A stretch of 64,000 nt of DNA from Pseudotabrizicola sp. (GTDB lineage: Bacteria > Pseudomonadota > Alphaproteobacteria > Rhodobacterales > Rhodobacteraceae): assembly GCF_030656345.1 (NCBI RefSeq), contig NZ_JAUSNR010000002.1, positions 186,001-250,000 on the forward strand, in the 5' to 3' direction. Under the pieces are notes generated by a model. It was not told the origin of the DNA. It did no database searches and was given only the letters and a program-made list of their open reading frames with translations. Position 1 is the first letter of the stretch. Each line of letters begins with the position of its first letter. Of this stretch, positions 37,406 through 45,987 are shown piece by piece. The position numbers were made by a program, and so were the translations under genes.

Positions 37406-38386
37406 ATGCTGTTGTCGCAAATCAGAACGGATGAAGGCATCGCCGTGATCGCCCGCGAAGGGTCAGAGGCTGCCGTCGTGCAGGGGGCCACCAGCACCTA
37501 TGCGCTGGCGATGGAGGCGACAGAGTCGGGCCGGTCGCTGGCGGCGGTGGTGGCCGCGCACGGGCTTGGCCCGGCGGTTGACCTGTTGCGCGCCGCAGCC
37601 GAGGGGCGGATGCTGGCACCGATCACCCACCCCGACCCGGCGCATCTGCATCTGACCGGCACCGGTCTGACCCATCTGGGCAGTGCATCGACCCGCAACG
37701 CCATGCACGCCAAGGCGAATGCGGATGATGCGACGGATTCGATGAAGATGTTCCGCATGGGGCTGGAAGGCGGCAAGCCTGCCACGGGCCCCGGCGTGCA
37801 GCCCGAATGGTTCTACAAGGGCAACGGCGTGCATCTGGTGGCCCCCGGTGCGGCCCTGACCTCACCCGGGTTTGCGCTGGATGGCGGGGAAGAGCCTGAA
37901 CTGGCGGGGATCTATGTGATCGCGGCCAATGGCACGCCCTGCCGTGTGGGCTGGGCGCTGGCGAATGAGTTTTCCGACCATGTGACCGAGCGGATCAACT
38001 ATCTGTATCTGGCGCATTCCAAGCTGCGGCAGGCGTCGATCGGGCCCGAAATCCTTGTGGGCGAGCTGCCAGCCGATGTGCGCGGCACCAGCCGCATCCG
38101 CCGCGCCGGTGCGGTGATCTGGGAAAAGCCGTTCCTGTCGGGCGAGGCGAACATGTCGCACAGCTTTGCCAATCTGGAACACCACCATTTCAAATACGAT
38201 CTGTTCTGCCAGCCCGGTGATCTGCATGTGCATATGTTCGGCACCGCCACGCTGTCCTTTGCCGATGGCATCAAAGCCGAACCGGGCGATGTGTTTGAGA
38301 TTGAAGTGCCCGGCTTTGGCCTGCCACTGACCAACCCGCTTGCCGTTGCCCCCGACACCGGGATGACAACGGTCCACGCCTTGTGA
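37406..38386 (+). CDS. gguC: GguC/AraD1-family protein, probable 2-keto-3-deoxy-L-arabinonate dehydratase
   Basis: A 326-residue protein with a FAH-like fold in its C-terminal part (GEEPELAGIYVIAANGTPC near 170, ANEFSDHVTERINYLYLAHSK near 190, IGPEILVGELP near 217). Relatives are annotated GguC or AraD1 and are assigned to dehydration of 2-keto-3-deoxy-L-arabinonate to 2-oxoglutarate semialdehyde. The ATG at 37406 has GAGGG five bases upstream; GTG at 37394 overlaps the gguB stop and is the alternative. It sits between the transporter and the sugar-acid dehydratase, which supports the catabolic role. Confidence 0.82.
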   Translation: MLLSQIRTDEGIAVIAREGSEAAVVQGATSTYALAMEATESGRSLAAVVAAHGLGPAVDLLRAAAEGRMLAPITHPDPAHLHLTGTGLTHLGSASTRNAMHAKANADDATDSMKMFRMGLEGGKPATGPGVQPEWFYKGNGVHLVAPGAALTSPGFALDGGEEPELAGIYVIAANGTPCRVGWALANEFSDHVTERINYLYLAHSKLRQASIGPEILVGELPADVRGTSRIRRAGAVIWEKPFLSGEANMSHSFANLEHHHFKYDLFCQPGDLHVHMFGTATLSFADGIKAEPGDVFEIEVPGFGLPLTNPLAVAPDTGMTTVHAL

Positions 38387-38393
38387 GGATGAT

Positions 38394-40136
38394 ATGACGT
38401 TCAAACCCGCCCAATGGCCCCGCAAGCTGCGCTCGCAGGAATGGTTCGGCGGCACTGGCCGTGACCAGATCTATCACCGGGGCTGGATGAAAAATCAGGG
38501 CTTCCCGCATGATCTGTTCGATGGCCGCCCGGTCATCGGCATCCTGAACACCTGGTCGGAACTGACGCCGTGCAACGCGCATCTGAACGATCTTGCGCAG
38601 CGGGTGAAGAACGGGATTTATGAGGCGGGGGGCTTCCCGGTCGAAGTGCCGGTGTTTTCGGCCAGCGAGTCCGCCTTCCGCCCTACCGCGATGATGTTCC
38701 GCAATCTGGCGGCTATGGCGGTGGAAGAGGCGATGCGCGGTCAGCCGATGGATGGCTGCGTGCTGCTGGTGGGCTGCGACAAGACCACGCCATCGCTGCT
38801 GATGGCCGCGGCATCGACCGACCTGCCGTCCATTGTGGTGACAGGCGGGCCGATGCTGAACGGCTATTACCGCAACGAACGTGTGGGGTCGGGCACCCAT
38901 CTGTGGAAATTCTCCGAAGCGGTGAAAGCCGGGGAGATGACGCAGGAAGAATTTGCCGAGGCGGAGGCAGGCATGTCGCGCTCTCCGGGGTCGTGCAACA
39001 CCATGGGCACCGCCAGCACGATGGCCTCGATGGCCGAAGCGCTTGGCATGGCGCTGTCGGGCAATGCCGCCATCCCGGCGGTGGACAGCCGCCGCCGGGT
39101 GATGGCGCAGATGACAGGGCGGCGCATTGTGCAGATGGTCAAGGATGATCTGAAGCCATCGGACATCCTGAAAAAGCAGGCGTTCGAAAACGCCATCCGC
39201 ACCAACGCCGCCATCGGTGGCAGCACCAATGCGGTGATCCACCTGCTGGCCATCGCAGGCCGGGTCGGCATCGACCTGACACTGGATGACTGGGACCGTT
39301 GCGGCCGTGATGTACCCACCATCGTCAACCTGATGCCATCGGGCAAATACCTGATGGAGGAGTTCTTCTATGCCGGCGGACTGCCCGTGGTGATCAAACG
39401 GCTGGGTGAGGCGGGCCTTTTGCACAAGGACGCGCTGACCGTATCGGGCACGTCGATGTGGGATCAGGTCAAGGATGTGCGCAACCACAACGAAGACGTG
39501 ATCCTGCCTGCCGAAAAAGCGCTGACCCAGTCGGGCGGCGTGGTGGTGGTGCGGGGCAATCTGGCACCCAAGGGGGCGGTGCTGAAACCTTCGGCCGCCA
39601 GCCCGCATCTGATGGTGCACCGCGGTCGCGCCGTGGTGTTTGAGGATATCGACGACTACAAGGCCAAGATCAACGATGAGGCTTTGGATATCGACGAGAC
39701 CTGCATCATGGTAATGAAGAACTGCGGGCCAAAAGGCTATCCCGGCATGGCCGAGGTTGGCAATATGGGCCTCCCACCCAAGGTGCTGCGCAAGGGCATC
39801 ACCGATATGGTGCGCATATCTGACGCGCGCATGTCGGGCACCGCCTATGGCACAGTCGTGCTGCACACCTCGCCCGAGGCAGCGGCAGGCGGGCCGTTGG
39901 CGGTGGTCCGCAGCGGCGATTTCATCGAGCTGGACGTGCCAAATCGCCGGCTGCATCTGGATATTCCCGATGACGAACTGGCTGCGCGTCTGGCGGCATG
40001 GAAACCCACGCATGACCTGTACCCTTCAGGCTACGGCTGGTTGCACCAGCGCCATGTCGAAGGGGCAGACACCGGGGCCGATCTCGATTTCCTCAAAGGG
40101 GCGCGTGGCGCGCCTGTGGGACGGGATTCGCACTAA
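38394..40136 (+). CDS. IlvD/Edd-family sugar-acid dehydratase, probable L-arabinonate (or D-galactonate) dehydratase
   Basis: A 580-residue dehydratase of the IlvD/Edd family. The three cluster cysteines are Cys60 (LTPCNAH), Cys128 (VGCDKTTPS) and Cys201 (PGSCNTMGTAST), followed by the Mg/carbamyl-Lys type region and the catalytic Ser in RISDARMSGTAYG near 475. IlvD proper has similar motifs; the TWSELTPCN opening and the neighbours favour a sugar-acid substrate. It takes the arabinonate formed by the dehydrogenase two genes along and gives 2-keto-3-deoxy-L-arabinonate. The stop codon overlaps the next start by one base. Confidence 0.9.
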   Translation: MTFKPAQWPRKLRSQEWFGGTGRDQIYHRGWMKNQGFPHDLFDGRPVIGILNTWSELTPCNAHLNDLAQRVKNGIYEAGGFPVEVPVFSASESAFRPTAMMFRNLAAMAVEEAMRGQPMDGCVLLVGCDKTTPSLLMAAASTDLPSIVVTGGPMLNGYYRNERVGSGTHLWKFSEAVKAGEMTQEEFAEAEAGMSRSPGSCNTMGTASTMASMAEALGMALSGNAAIPAVDSRRRVMAQMTGRRIVQMVKDDLKPSDILKKQAFENAIRTNAAIGGSTNAVIHLLAIAGRVGIDLTLDDWDRCGRDVPTIVNLMPSGKYLMEEFFYAGGLPVVIKRLGEAGLLHKDALTVSGTSMWDQVKDVRNHNEDVILPAEKALTQSGGVVVVRGNLAPKGAVLKPSAASPHLMVHRGRAVVFEDIDDYKAKINDEALDIDETCIMVMKNCGPKGYPGMAEVGNMGLPPKVLRKGITDMVRISDARMSGTAYGTVVLHTSPEAAAGGPLAVVRSGDFIELDVPNRRLHLDIPDDELAARLAAWKPTHDLYPSGYGWLHQRHVEGADTGADLDFLKGARGAPVGRDSH

Positions 40137-41059
40137 TGCCGGAACGCCAGAAAATTGCGCTCGTCGGCATCGGCAAGATCGCGGTTGATCAGCATGTGCC
40201 CGCCCTTGCCGCCAGCCCCGAATGGGAACTGGCCGCCACCGTGTCGCGCGCGGGCACGGTGGATGGTGTGGAAGCCTTCACCGACATCGACACCATGCTG
40301 GCGGCGCGGCCAGATATCGGCATGGTCTCGCTTGCCCTGCCGCCGGTGCCGCGCTTTGCCTATGCGCAGGCCGCGCTGCGGGCCGGGTGCCATGTGATGC
40401 TGGAAAAGCCGCCCGGTGCCACGCTGGCGGAAATCCATGCGCTGGAAGCGCTTGCCGATGCGCAGGGTGTCACGCTGTATACCACATGGCACAGCCGGAT
40501 GGCCCACGCGGTGGCCCCGGCTAAGGCCTGGCTGGCCGACAAAGCCATCACCCGCGCCCATATCACCTGGCGCGAGGATGTGCGCAAATGGCATCCCGGT
40601 CAGGACTGGGTGTTTGAACCGGGCGGCATGGGTGTGTTCGACCCCGGTATCAATGCGCTGTCGATCCTGACCGAGATTCTGCCCGCGCCCGTGCATCTGC
40701 AAAGCGCCGAGCTGGAGTTTCCCGCCAACCGCCAGACACCCATTGCCGCCCGGCTGCAGTTCACCGGCCATGTCACTGCCGATTTCGACTGGCGGCAAAC
40801 CGGTCCGCAGACCTGGGACATCGAGATTGACACCAGCGCAGGCCGCATGGCCCTGCGCATGGGCGGCAATGTGCTGGAGCTTGACGGCCAGTCCGCGCAG
40901 GGCGAAAATACCATCATGGATGAATATCCCGCCCTTTACGCCCGCATGGCCGAGCTGGTGGCCAAGGGGCAGTCCGAGGTTGACCTTGCCCCAATGGTGC
41001 ACGTGGCCGATGCCATGACCCTTGGCCGGCGGATCGAGGCCGGGGCTTTCAATTTCTGA
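40136..41059 (+). CDS. Gfo/Idh/MocA-family sugar 1-dehydrogenase (L-arabinose/D-galactose type)
   Basis: A 307-residue NAD(P)-dependent dehydrogenase. The N-terminal Rossmann motif is GIGKIAVDQHVPAL (residues about 12-25), EKPPGAT lies near residue 88 (the conserved Lys is catalytic), and the C-terminal alpha/beta domain carries the DPGINALSIL motif near residue 170. The pattern matches D-galactose/L-arabinose 1-dehydrogenases that make the 1,4- or 1,5-lactone. It is the first reaction of the pathway although it is the fifth gene. No lactonase is present nearby, so hydrolysis must be spontaneous or encoded elsewhere. Confidence 0.85.
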   Translation: MPERQKIALVGIGKIAVDQHVPALAASPEWELAATVSRAGTVDGVEAFTDIDTMLAARPDIGMVSLALPPVPRFAYAQAALRAGCHVMLEKPPGATLAEIHALEALADAQGVTLYTTWHSRMAHAVAPAKAWLADKAITRAHITWREDVRKWHPGQDWVFEPGGMGVFDPGINALSILTEILPAPVHLQSAELEFPANRQTPIAARLQFTGHVTADFDWRQTGPQTWDIEIDTSAGRMALRMGGNVLELDGQSAQGENTIMDEYPALYARMAELVAKGQSEVDLAPMVHVADAMTLGRRIEAGAFNF

Positions 41060-41136
41060 CTTCATCATTACCTGTTCTTACACATCCCACGGGTGCGACG
41101 TTGTTTTCGCCATTGGTTCAAGAAAGCAAAATCGTG

Positions 41137-41157
41137 CCGGGGGGTAACCCCCCCCGG
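41137..41157 (+). terminator. GC hairpin in the dehydrogenase-aldehyde dehydrogenase spacer
   Basis: CCGGGGGG (41137-41144) pairs with CCCCCCGG (41150-41157), an 8-bp stem with a 5-base loop, in the 126-base gap between two genes of the same strand. There is a run of A and no T tract after it, so it is likely an mRNA-processing or attenuating hairpin and not a full terminator. Confidence 0.5.
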
Positions 41158-41185
41158 TCCCGCCCTCAAAAAACCGGAGACTGAC

Positions 41186-42691
41186 ATGCTGACTGGCAAG
41201 CACCTTATCGCGGGCGACTGGGTTTCGGGGGCGACGACCTTTGCCTCGACCCCGGCCCATGGCCCCTCGCATGACTTTGGCGTCGGCACGCCTGCATTGG
41301 TTGATCAGGCCTGTGAGGCGGCGGAAGCGGCCTTCCCGTCATTTGCCGCCACCTCGCGCGACGACCGCGCGCGGTTCCTTGAAGCGATTGCCGATGAGAT
41401 TGAGGCGCGCGGCGATGCGATCACCGAGATCGGCACGCAGGAAACCGGCCTTCCGGCTGCGCGTCTGCAAGGCGAGCGGGGGCGGACCACCGGCCAGTTG
41501 CGGCTGTTCGCGTCGCATATCCGTGACGGGGCCTATCTCGACCGCCGCCACGACAAGGCGCTGCCCGACCGTCAGCCGCTGCCGCGCCCGGATCTGAAGA
41601 TGATCCAGCGTCCGATTGGCCCGGTCGCGGTGTTCGGGGCGTCGAACTTCCCGCTGGCGTTCTCGGTCGCCGGGGGCGACACTGCTTCGGCGCTGGCGGC
41701 GGGTTGCCCGGTGGTGGTCAAGGGCCATTCGGCCCATCCGGGCACGGGCGAGATCGTGGCGCAGGCGATTGATGCGGCGCGCAAATCCTGCAACCTGCAT
41801 CCGGGCGTGTTCTCTCTGGTACAGGGCGGCAAGCGCGATGTGGGCGAGGCGCTGGTGCAGCAACCGCTGATCCGCGCGGTGGGATTCACCGGATCACTGG
41901 GTGGGGGGCGTGCGCTCTATGACCTGTGCGCTGCGCGGCCCGATCCGATTCCGTTCTTTGGCGAATTGGGCAGTGTGAACCCGATGTTCCTGCTGCCTGC
42001 CGCGCTGTCAGCGCGCGGAGAGGCGTTGGGCAAGGGCTGGGCTGGCAGCCTGACCATGGGGGCGGGGCAGTTCTGCACCAACCCCGGCATTGCCGTGGTG
42101 ATTGACGGGCCGGATGCCGATGCCTTCGCCATTGCCGCCAAGGCGGCGCTGGAGCCGGTGGCGGCGCAGACCATGCTGACCGATGGTATGGCTGATGCCT
42201 ACCGTTCGGGCCGCGACCGGGTGGCGGCGGGCACCGGGGTGCGCAGCCTGCTGACCACGATGTGCGATGGCCGCGCTGCCACGCCGAACCTGTTCGAGGT
42301 GTCGGGCACCGACTGGCTGGCCGATCATATGCTGGCGGAAGAAGTGTTCGGCCCGCTGGGCCTGATCATCCGCGTGCAGGACGCGGCAGAGATGGAGGCG
42401 ATTGCCGCCAGCCTGCAGGGCCAGCTGACCTGCACCCTGCATCTGGATGATGGCGACACCGATTTGGGCCGCACCCTGCTGCCAATCCTTGACCGCAAGG
42501 CGGGGCGCGTTTTGGCCAACGGCTTCCCCACCGGGGTAGAGGTGGCGGATGCCATGGTGCATGGCGGGCCGTACCCGGCCAGCACCAACTTTGGGGCCAC
42601 GTCGGTCGGCACGCTGTCGATCCGCCGCTGGCTGCGCCCGGTCTGCTATCAGAACCTGCCGGACGCTTTGCTGCCCGAAGATCTGCGCTAA
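41186..42691 (+). CDS. Aldehyde dehydrogenase, probable 2-oxoglutarate semialdehyde dehydrogenase
   Basis: A 501-residue aldehyde dehydrogenase of the long type used for 2-oxoglutarate semialdehyde. Motifs are FGASNFPLAF near residue 153, VKGHSAHPGT near 180, GFTGSLGGGRAL near 236, the general base in FGELGSVNP, and the catalytic Cys in GAGQFCTNPG near 296. The ATG at 41186 follows GGAGA. It converts the semialdehyde made by GguC to 2-oxoglutarate, the end product that joins the TCA cycle. Its last four bases overlap the convergent transglutaminase gene. Confidence 0.88.
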   Translation: MLTGKHLIAGDWVSGATTFASTPAHGPSHDFGVGTPALVDQACEAAEAAFPSFAATSRDDRARFLEAIADEIEARGDAITEIGTQETGLPAARLQGERGRTTGQLRLFASHIRDGAYLDRRHDKALPDRQPLPRPDLKMIQRPIGPVAVFGASNFPLAFSVAGGDTASALAAGCPVVVKGHSAHPGTGEIVAQAIDAARKSCNLHPGVFSLVQGGKRDVGEALVQQPLIRAVGFTGSLGGGRALYDLCAARPDPIPFFGELGSVNPMFLLPAALSARGEALGKGWAGSLTMGAGQFCTNPGIAVVIDGPDADAFAIAAKAALEPVAAQTMLTDGMADAYRSGRDRVAAGTGVRSLLTTMCDGRAATPNLFEVSGTDWLADHMLAEEVFGPLGLIIRVQDAAEMEAIAASLQGQLTCTLHLDDGDTDLGRTLLPILDRKAGRVLANGFPTGVEVADAMVHGGPYPASTNFGATSVGTLSIRRWLRPVCYQNLPDALLPEDLR

Positions 42692-43572
42692 GCGGTAATC
42701 TCTTCAATATCAACGCTGTGGCTGCCGGACTGACGTCCGTCCAGCCGCAGCCGCCCGGTTACCGGGGCCACATCGTCGTAATCGCGGCCAAAGCCGACGT
42801 CGATGTGGTCGGTGCGGGCAAAGCAGGCGTTTGTGGGGTCGTAATCGACCCAGCCCATTTCCTCACCCGCCCAGGCGCGGACCCATGCGTGCATGGCATC
42901 GGCCCCGACCAGCCGGGGTTTGCCCGGCGGCGGCAGGGTGCGCAGATATCCCCCGACATAGGCGGCAGGTATGCCGATGGCGCGCAACCCTCCCACCATG
43001 ATCTGCGCGAAATCCTGACAGACGCCGCGGCCCTGCACAAAGGCATCTTCGGGCGTGGTGTTGACGCTGGTGGCCTTGGAATCAAAGGTCATGTGGTTGT
43101 GCAGTGCAAAGCCCAGTTTTTCCACCATATCGCGGGCAGTGCTTTGGTCTGACCGCAGATCCTGCGCAAAGGCGGCGATGCGGGGCGTGGCTGCGATGCG
43201 GCGCGAGGGCCGCGTAAAGTGGTGCGGCGCGCGCGGGCCGACAGTGCGATGCGCCGCCAGCTCGACCGCCAGCCCCGACAGGGATGGCGACAGGTCGAGC
43301 AAAGCGTCATCGGCAAGACGTTCGACCACCGAATGCATGGTCAGGTCCAGACTGATCAGGCCGGGGGGCATGGCAGCCTCTATCACCGATGTGCCGAAGA
43401 AATCGCGGAATTCGCCCCGCTCGCCGACCTCGGGCTGAAACGCATAGCCGGATTCGCGCACCTTTTGCCGCCCCGGAATATTGGCGGGCAGGATGCGGAA
43501 CAGCTGCCGCCCCGCGCCGGTGGGGCGGGCGAAATCATAGCGTATGGACTGGCGCACGGCGTACAGCGTCAC
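42688..43572 (-). CDS. Transglutaminase-like cysteine protease family protein
   Basis: A 294-residue protein with a transglutaminase N-terminal domain (about 1-100) and the catalytic core. The triad is Cys185 (GRGVCQDFAQ), His228 (DAMHAWVRA) and Asp245 (DYDPTNA). In bacteria this family includes amidases and peptidases acting on peptide or isopeptide bonds. No signal peptide is seen, so it is probably cytoplasmic. It overlaps the stop of the ATP-grasp/alpha-E gene by four bases and closes the three-gene unit. Its cellular substrate is unknown. Confidence 0.88.
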   Translation of the reverse strand: MTLYAVRQSIRYDFARPTGAGRQLFRILPANIPGRQKVRESGYAFQPEVGERGEFRDFFGTSVIEAAMPPGLISLDLTMHSVVERLADDALLDLSPSLSGLAVELAAHRTVGPRAPHHFTRPSRRIAATPRIAAFAQDLRSDQSTARDMVEKLGFALHNHMTFDSKATSVNTTPEDAFVQGRGVCQDFAQIMVGGLRAIGIPAAYVGGYLRTLPPPGKPRLVGADAMHAWVRAWAGEEMGWVDYDPTNACFARTDHIDVGFGRDYDDVAPVTGRLRLDGRQSGSHSVDIEEITA

Positions 43573-45980
43573 CGCAAGTATGCCTCGGTCAGCTGATCAG
43601 AAATGATGGCGATCTTGCCATGCAGGTCGTTCAGCGCTGCGGTGGTCAGCGTATCGGGCGTGGCGGTGGCGATATCGACCTGACAGCGCAGCAGCGTGCG
43701 GCCCAGATCTGACAGCTGGCCATGGGTGGCCGCACCCGGCAGGGCCTGCACCTGCTCGCTCAGTCCGTCGAACAGATGGCGCAGCGAGCGCGGGTTCATC
43801 GGGTCCAGCGCCAGCAGGTCGATCACGGTTTCCCGGGTCGACCCCACGCTGAAGCGGCGGCGGTGGGTCAGCACGGAATCGCCCAGTTCGATGCACAGAT
43901 CAAGACCCCCGGCTGCCGCCCTGGCATCGGCAAAGGCGACCAGCGCGCCGGTCATGCTAGACGCGCGTTCCAGCTGGCGCCCGATCGACAGAAAGCGCCA
44001 GCCGAAAAAGCGGTACATGTTTTCATGCACCAGACCGGAAAACCCCGCCAGTTTGCGCAACAGCGCCGACAGGGCGCGGGCGGCATCATCGCCGGGGGTG
44101 ACCTTGCCGGCCATGCGGCGGGCGGTCTTGTCCAGATCGTTCAGCGCCGACCAGCCATCGGGGGAAAAGCGGTCGCGCACCTGCCCGGCGGTGGCCACCG
44201 CCGCGCCCAGCGTATCGAGCAAGCCCGGCGACAGGCCGACCGTGCCATCAACGCTGTAACCCTTGAGCACCGCATCCATCTGTTTTTGCAGCGGCAGGGC
44301 GGCGCGCCCGCCTTCGGCCAGCCGGATGTGGCGCGCGCGCAGCAGGCGGATGATGCCTTCGGTGCGTTCGACATAGCGGCCCAGCCAGTACAGATTGTCC
44401 GCCGCCCGCGTCGGCAGCGCCCCGGGGACAGAGCGGCGGTAGATCGTATCTGCCGGGGCCACCATGCTGACCGAGGGGACTTCATCCTTGCTGACGATCC
44501 AGACATCCGCCGCACTGCCGCCGCGCTGCATCGCCAGTGCGGTCGGGTCGGTCGAGGCACCGATGCGGGCAAAGCCGCCCTGCATCACCTGCCAGCCCGA
44601 GGGCGTGCGGGCCAGAAACACCCGCAGGCTCATCGGGCGGGGCACGATCTTGCCGCCGATCAGTGCCGGGGTGGTGGACAGGGTGACAGCCTCTTGCGCG
44701 ACCAGTTCCGGGCCTTCCAGCGCCAGCCGCTCTGCTAGCTCTTCCGGGGTCAGGGTTGCGGCGGGGGTGCTTTCGCCCTGCCGGTCAAAGGGCAGCCCGG
44801 TGCCAAGCGCGGATGACAGCACCAGACGGGCGCGGGCGGTCATCACCTGCGCGCGTTCAGCCGGACTGCCGCACCACCATGTGGCAATATTGGGAATCGC
44901 CAGCTTTGCCCCGGTCAGATGCAGCGAGAGTTTGGGCAAAAACGCCATCAGCGCCCGGGTTTCCAGCACGCCGGACCCCAGCGAATTCACCATGGTCAGC
45001 CCGCCCTGCCGCAGCACATTCACCATGCCGGGCGTGCCGATGCGTGAGGCGGGGTCCAGTTCCAGCGGGTCGGCGTAGCTGCCATCCAGCCGCCGCCACA
45101 GCACATCCAGCGACCGCAGACCTGACACGGTGCGCACCATCAGCCGCCCATCAGATACGGTCAGGTCTTCGCCCTGCACAAGGCTGACGCCCATGTAGCG
45201 CGCGATCCACGCCTGCTCGAAATAGGTTTCGTTCAGCGGGCCGGGGGTCAGGATGGCGACCCGGCCATCGCGTGCGCCGCGCAGTCCCAGCAGGGCATCG
45301 CGGAACTCGCGGAAAAAGGCGGCAAGGCGGTGAATGTTCTGCCCGGAGAACACATCGTTGAAGGCGCGTGAGGTGGCGACCCTGTTTTCCAGCGCATAAC
45401 CCGCACCTGACGGGGCCTGCGTGCGGTCGGCCAGTACCCACCAGCGCCCGTCAGGCCCGCGCCCGATTTCGAACGCCACGAAATGCAGAAAATGGCCAGA
45501 GGCCGGGCGCACCCCGACCAAAGGCCGCAGCCATTCCGGGTTGCCCGCAACCAGCGCTGCGGGCAGATGCCCGTCGGCCACCAGCCGGTTGGCGCCATAA
45601 AGATCCGCCATCACCTGTTCCAGCAGATCGGCGCGCTGGATCAGCGCCGGGGTCAGCTCGGCCCAGTCAGATTCATCGATCAACACCGGCACATGGCTCA
45701 GCGGCCACGGGCGTTCGACCGACTGGCCAGAGCCGTATTGCCGGTAGAACACCCCCGAATCGCGCAGATACTGATCGGCCCGGCCGGTGGCGCGGGTCAG
45801 CCCTTCGTCGGTCAGGCTTTGCAGATGGTCGATCAGCGGCTGCCACAGGGGGCGCAACGTGCCGTCTGCCGTCACCAGCTCATCCGGAACGCCCGGCAAG
45901 GCGCGGTATGCCGACAAGCCGCGATCGCGCGTCTTGCCGGTGCCTGCCGGTTTCTGTTTGTCCGTCCCTGCGCTGTCCAT
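43569..45980 (-). CDS. Circularly permuted ATP-grasp / alpha-E domain fusion protein
   Basis: An 803-residue protein. The N-terminal part (about 85-505) is a circularly permuted ATP-grasp domain (CP_ATPgrasp_1), with DQYLRDSGVFYRQYG near residue 68, GRWWVLADRTQAPSGAGYA near 180, VSDGRLMV, then RRLDGSYADPLELDP and IVPRPMSLRVFLA. The C-terminal part (about 520-800) is the helical alpha-E domain, starting with RAADNLYWLGRYVERTEG. The two are separate genes in many bacteria. Comparative genomics of amidoligases links them to peptide synthesis or peptide tagging; no reaction is established. Codes a cytoplasmic enzyme between the two transglutaminase genes. Confidence 0.9.
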   Translation of the reverse strand: MDSAGTDKQKPAGTGKTRDRGLSAYRALPGVPDELVTADGTLRPLWQPLIDHLQSLTDEGLTRATGRADQYLRDSGVFYRQYGSGQSVERPWPLSHVPVLIDESDWAELTPALIQRADLLEQVMADLYGANRLVADGHLPAALVAGNPEWLRPLVGVRPASGHFLHFVAFEIGRGPDGRWWVLADRTQAPSGAGYALENRVATSRAFNDVFSGQNIHRLAAFFREFRDALLGLRGARDGRVAILTPGPLNETYFEQAWIARYMGVSLVQGEDLTVSDGRLMVRTVSGLRSLDVLWRRLDGSYADPLELDPASRIGTPGMVNVLRQGGLTMVNSLGSGVLETRALMAFLPKLSLHLTGAKLAIPNIATWWCGSPAERAQVMTARARLVLSSALGTGLPFDRQGESTPAATLTPEELAERLALEGPELVAQEAVTLSTTPALIGGKIVPRPMSLRVFLARTPSGWQVMQGGFARIGASTDPTALAMQRGGSAADVWIVSKDEVPSVSMVAPADTIYRRSVPGALPTRAADNLYWLGRYVERTEGIIRLLRARHIRLAEGGRAALPLQKQMDAVLKGYSVDGTVGLSPGLLDTLGAAVATAGQVRDRFSPDGWSALNDLDKTARRMAGKVTPGDDAARALSALLRKLAGFSGLVHENMYRFFGWRFLSIGRQLERASSMTGALVAFADARAAAGGLDLCIELGDSVLTHRRRFSVGSTRETVIDLLALDPMNPRSLRHLFDGLSEQVQALPGAATHGQLSDLGRTLLRCQVDIATATPDTLTTAALNDLHGKIAIISDQLTEAYLR

Positions 45981-45987
45981 CGGGGGA

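Noticed and set aside
38271-40013. 580-codon minus-strand frame opposite the IlvD/Edd dehydratase
   Set aside because: The dehydratase has three cluster cysteines and full length on the plus strand.
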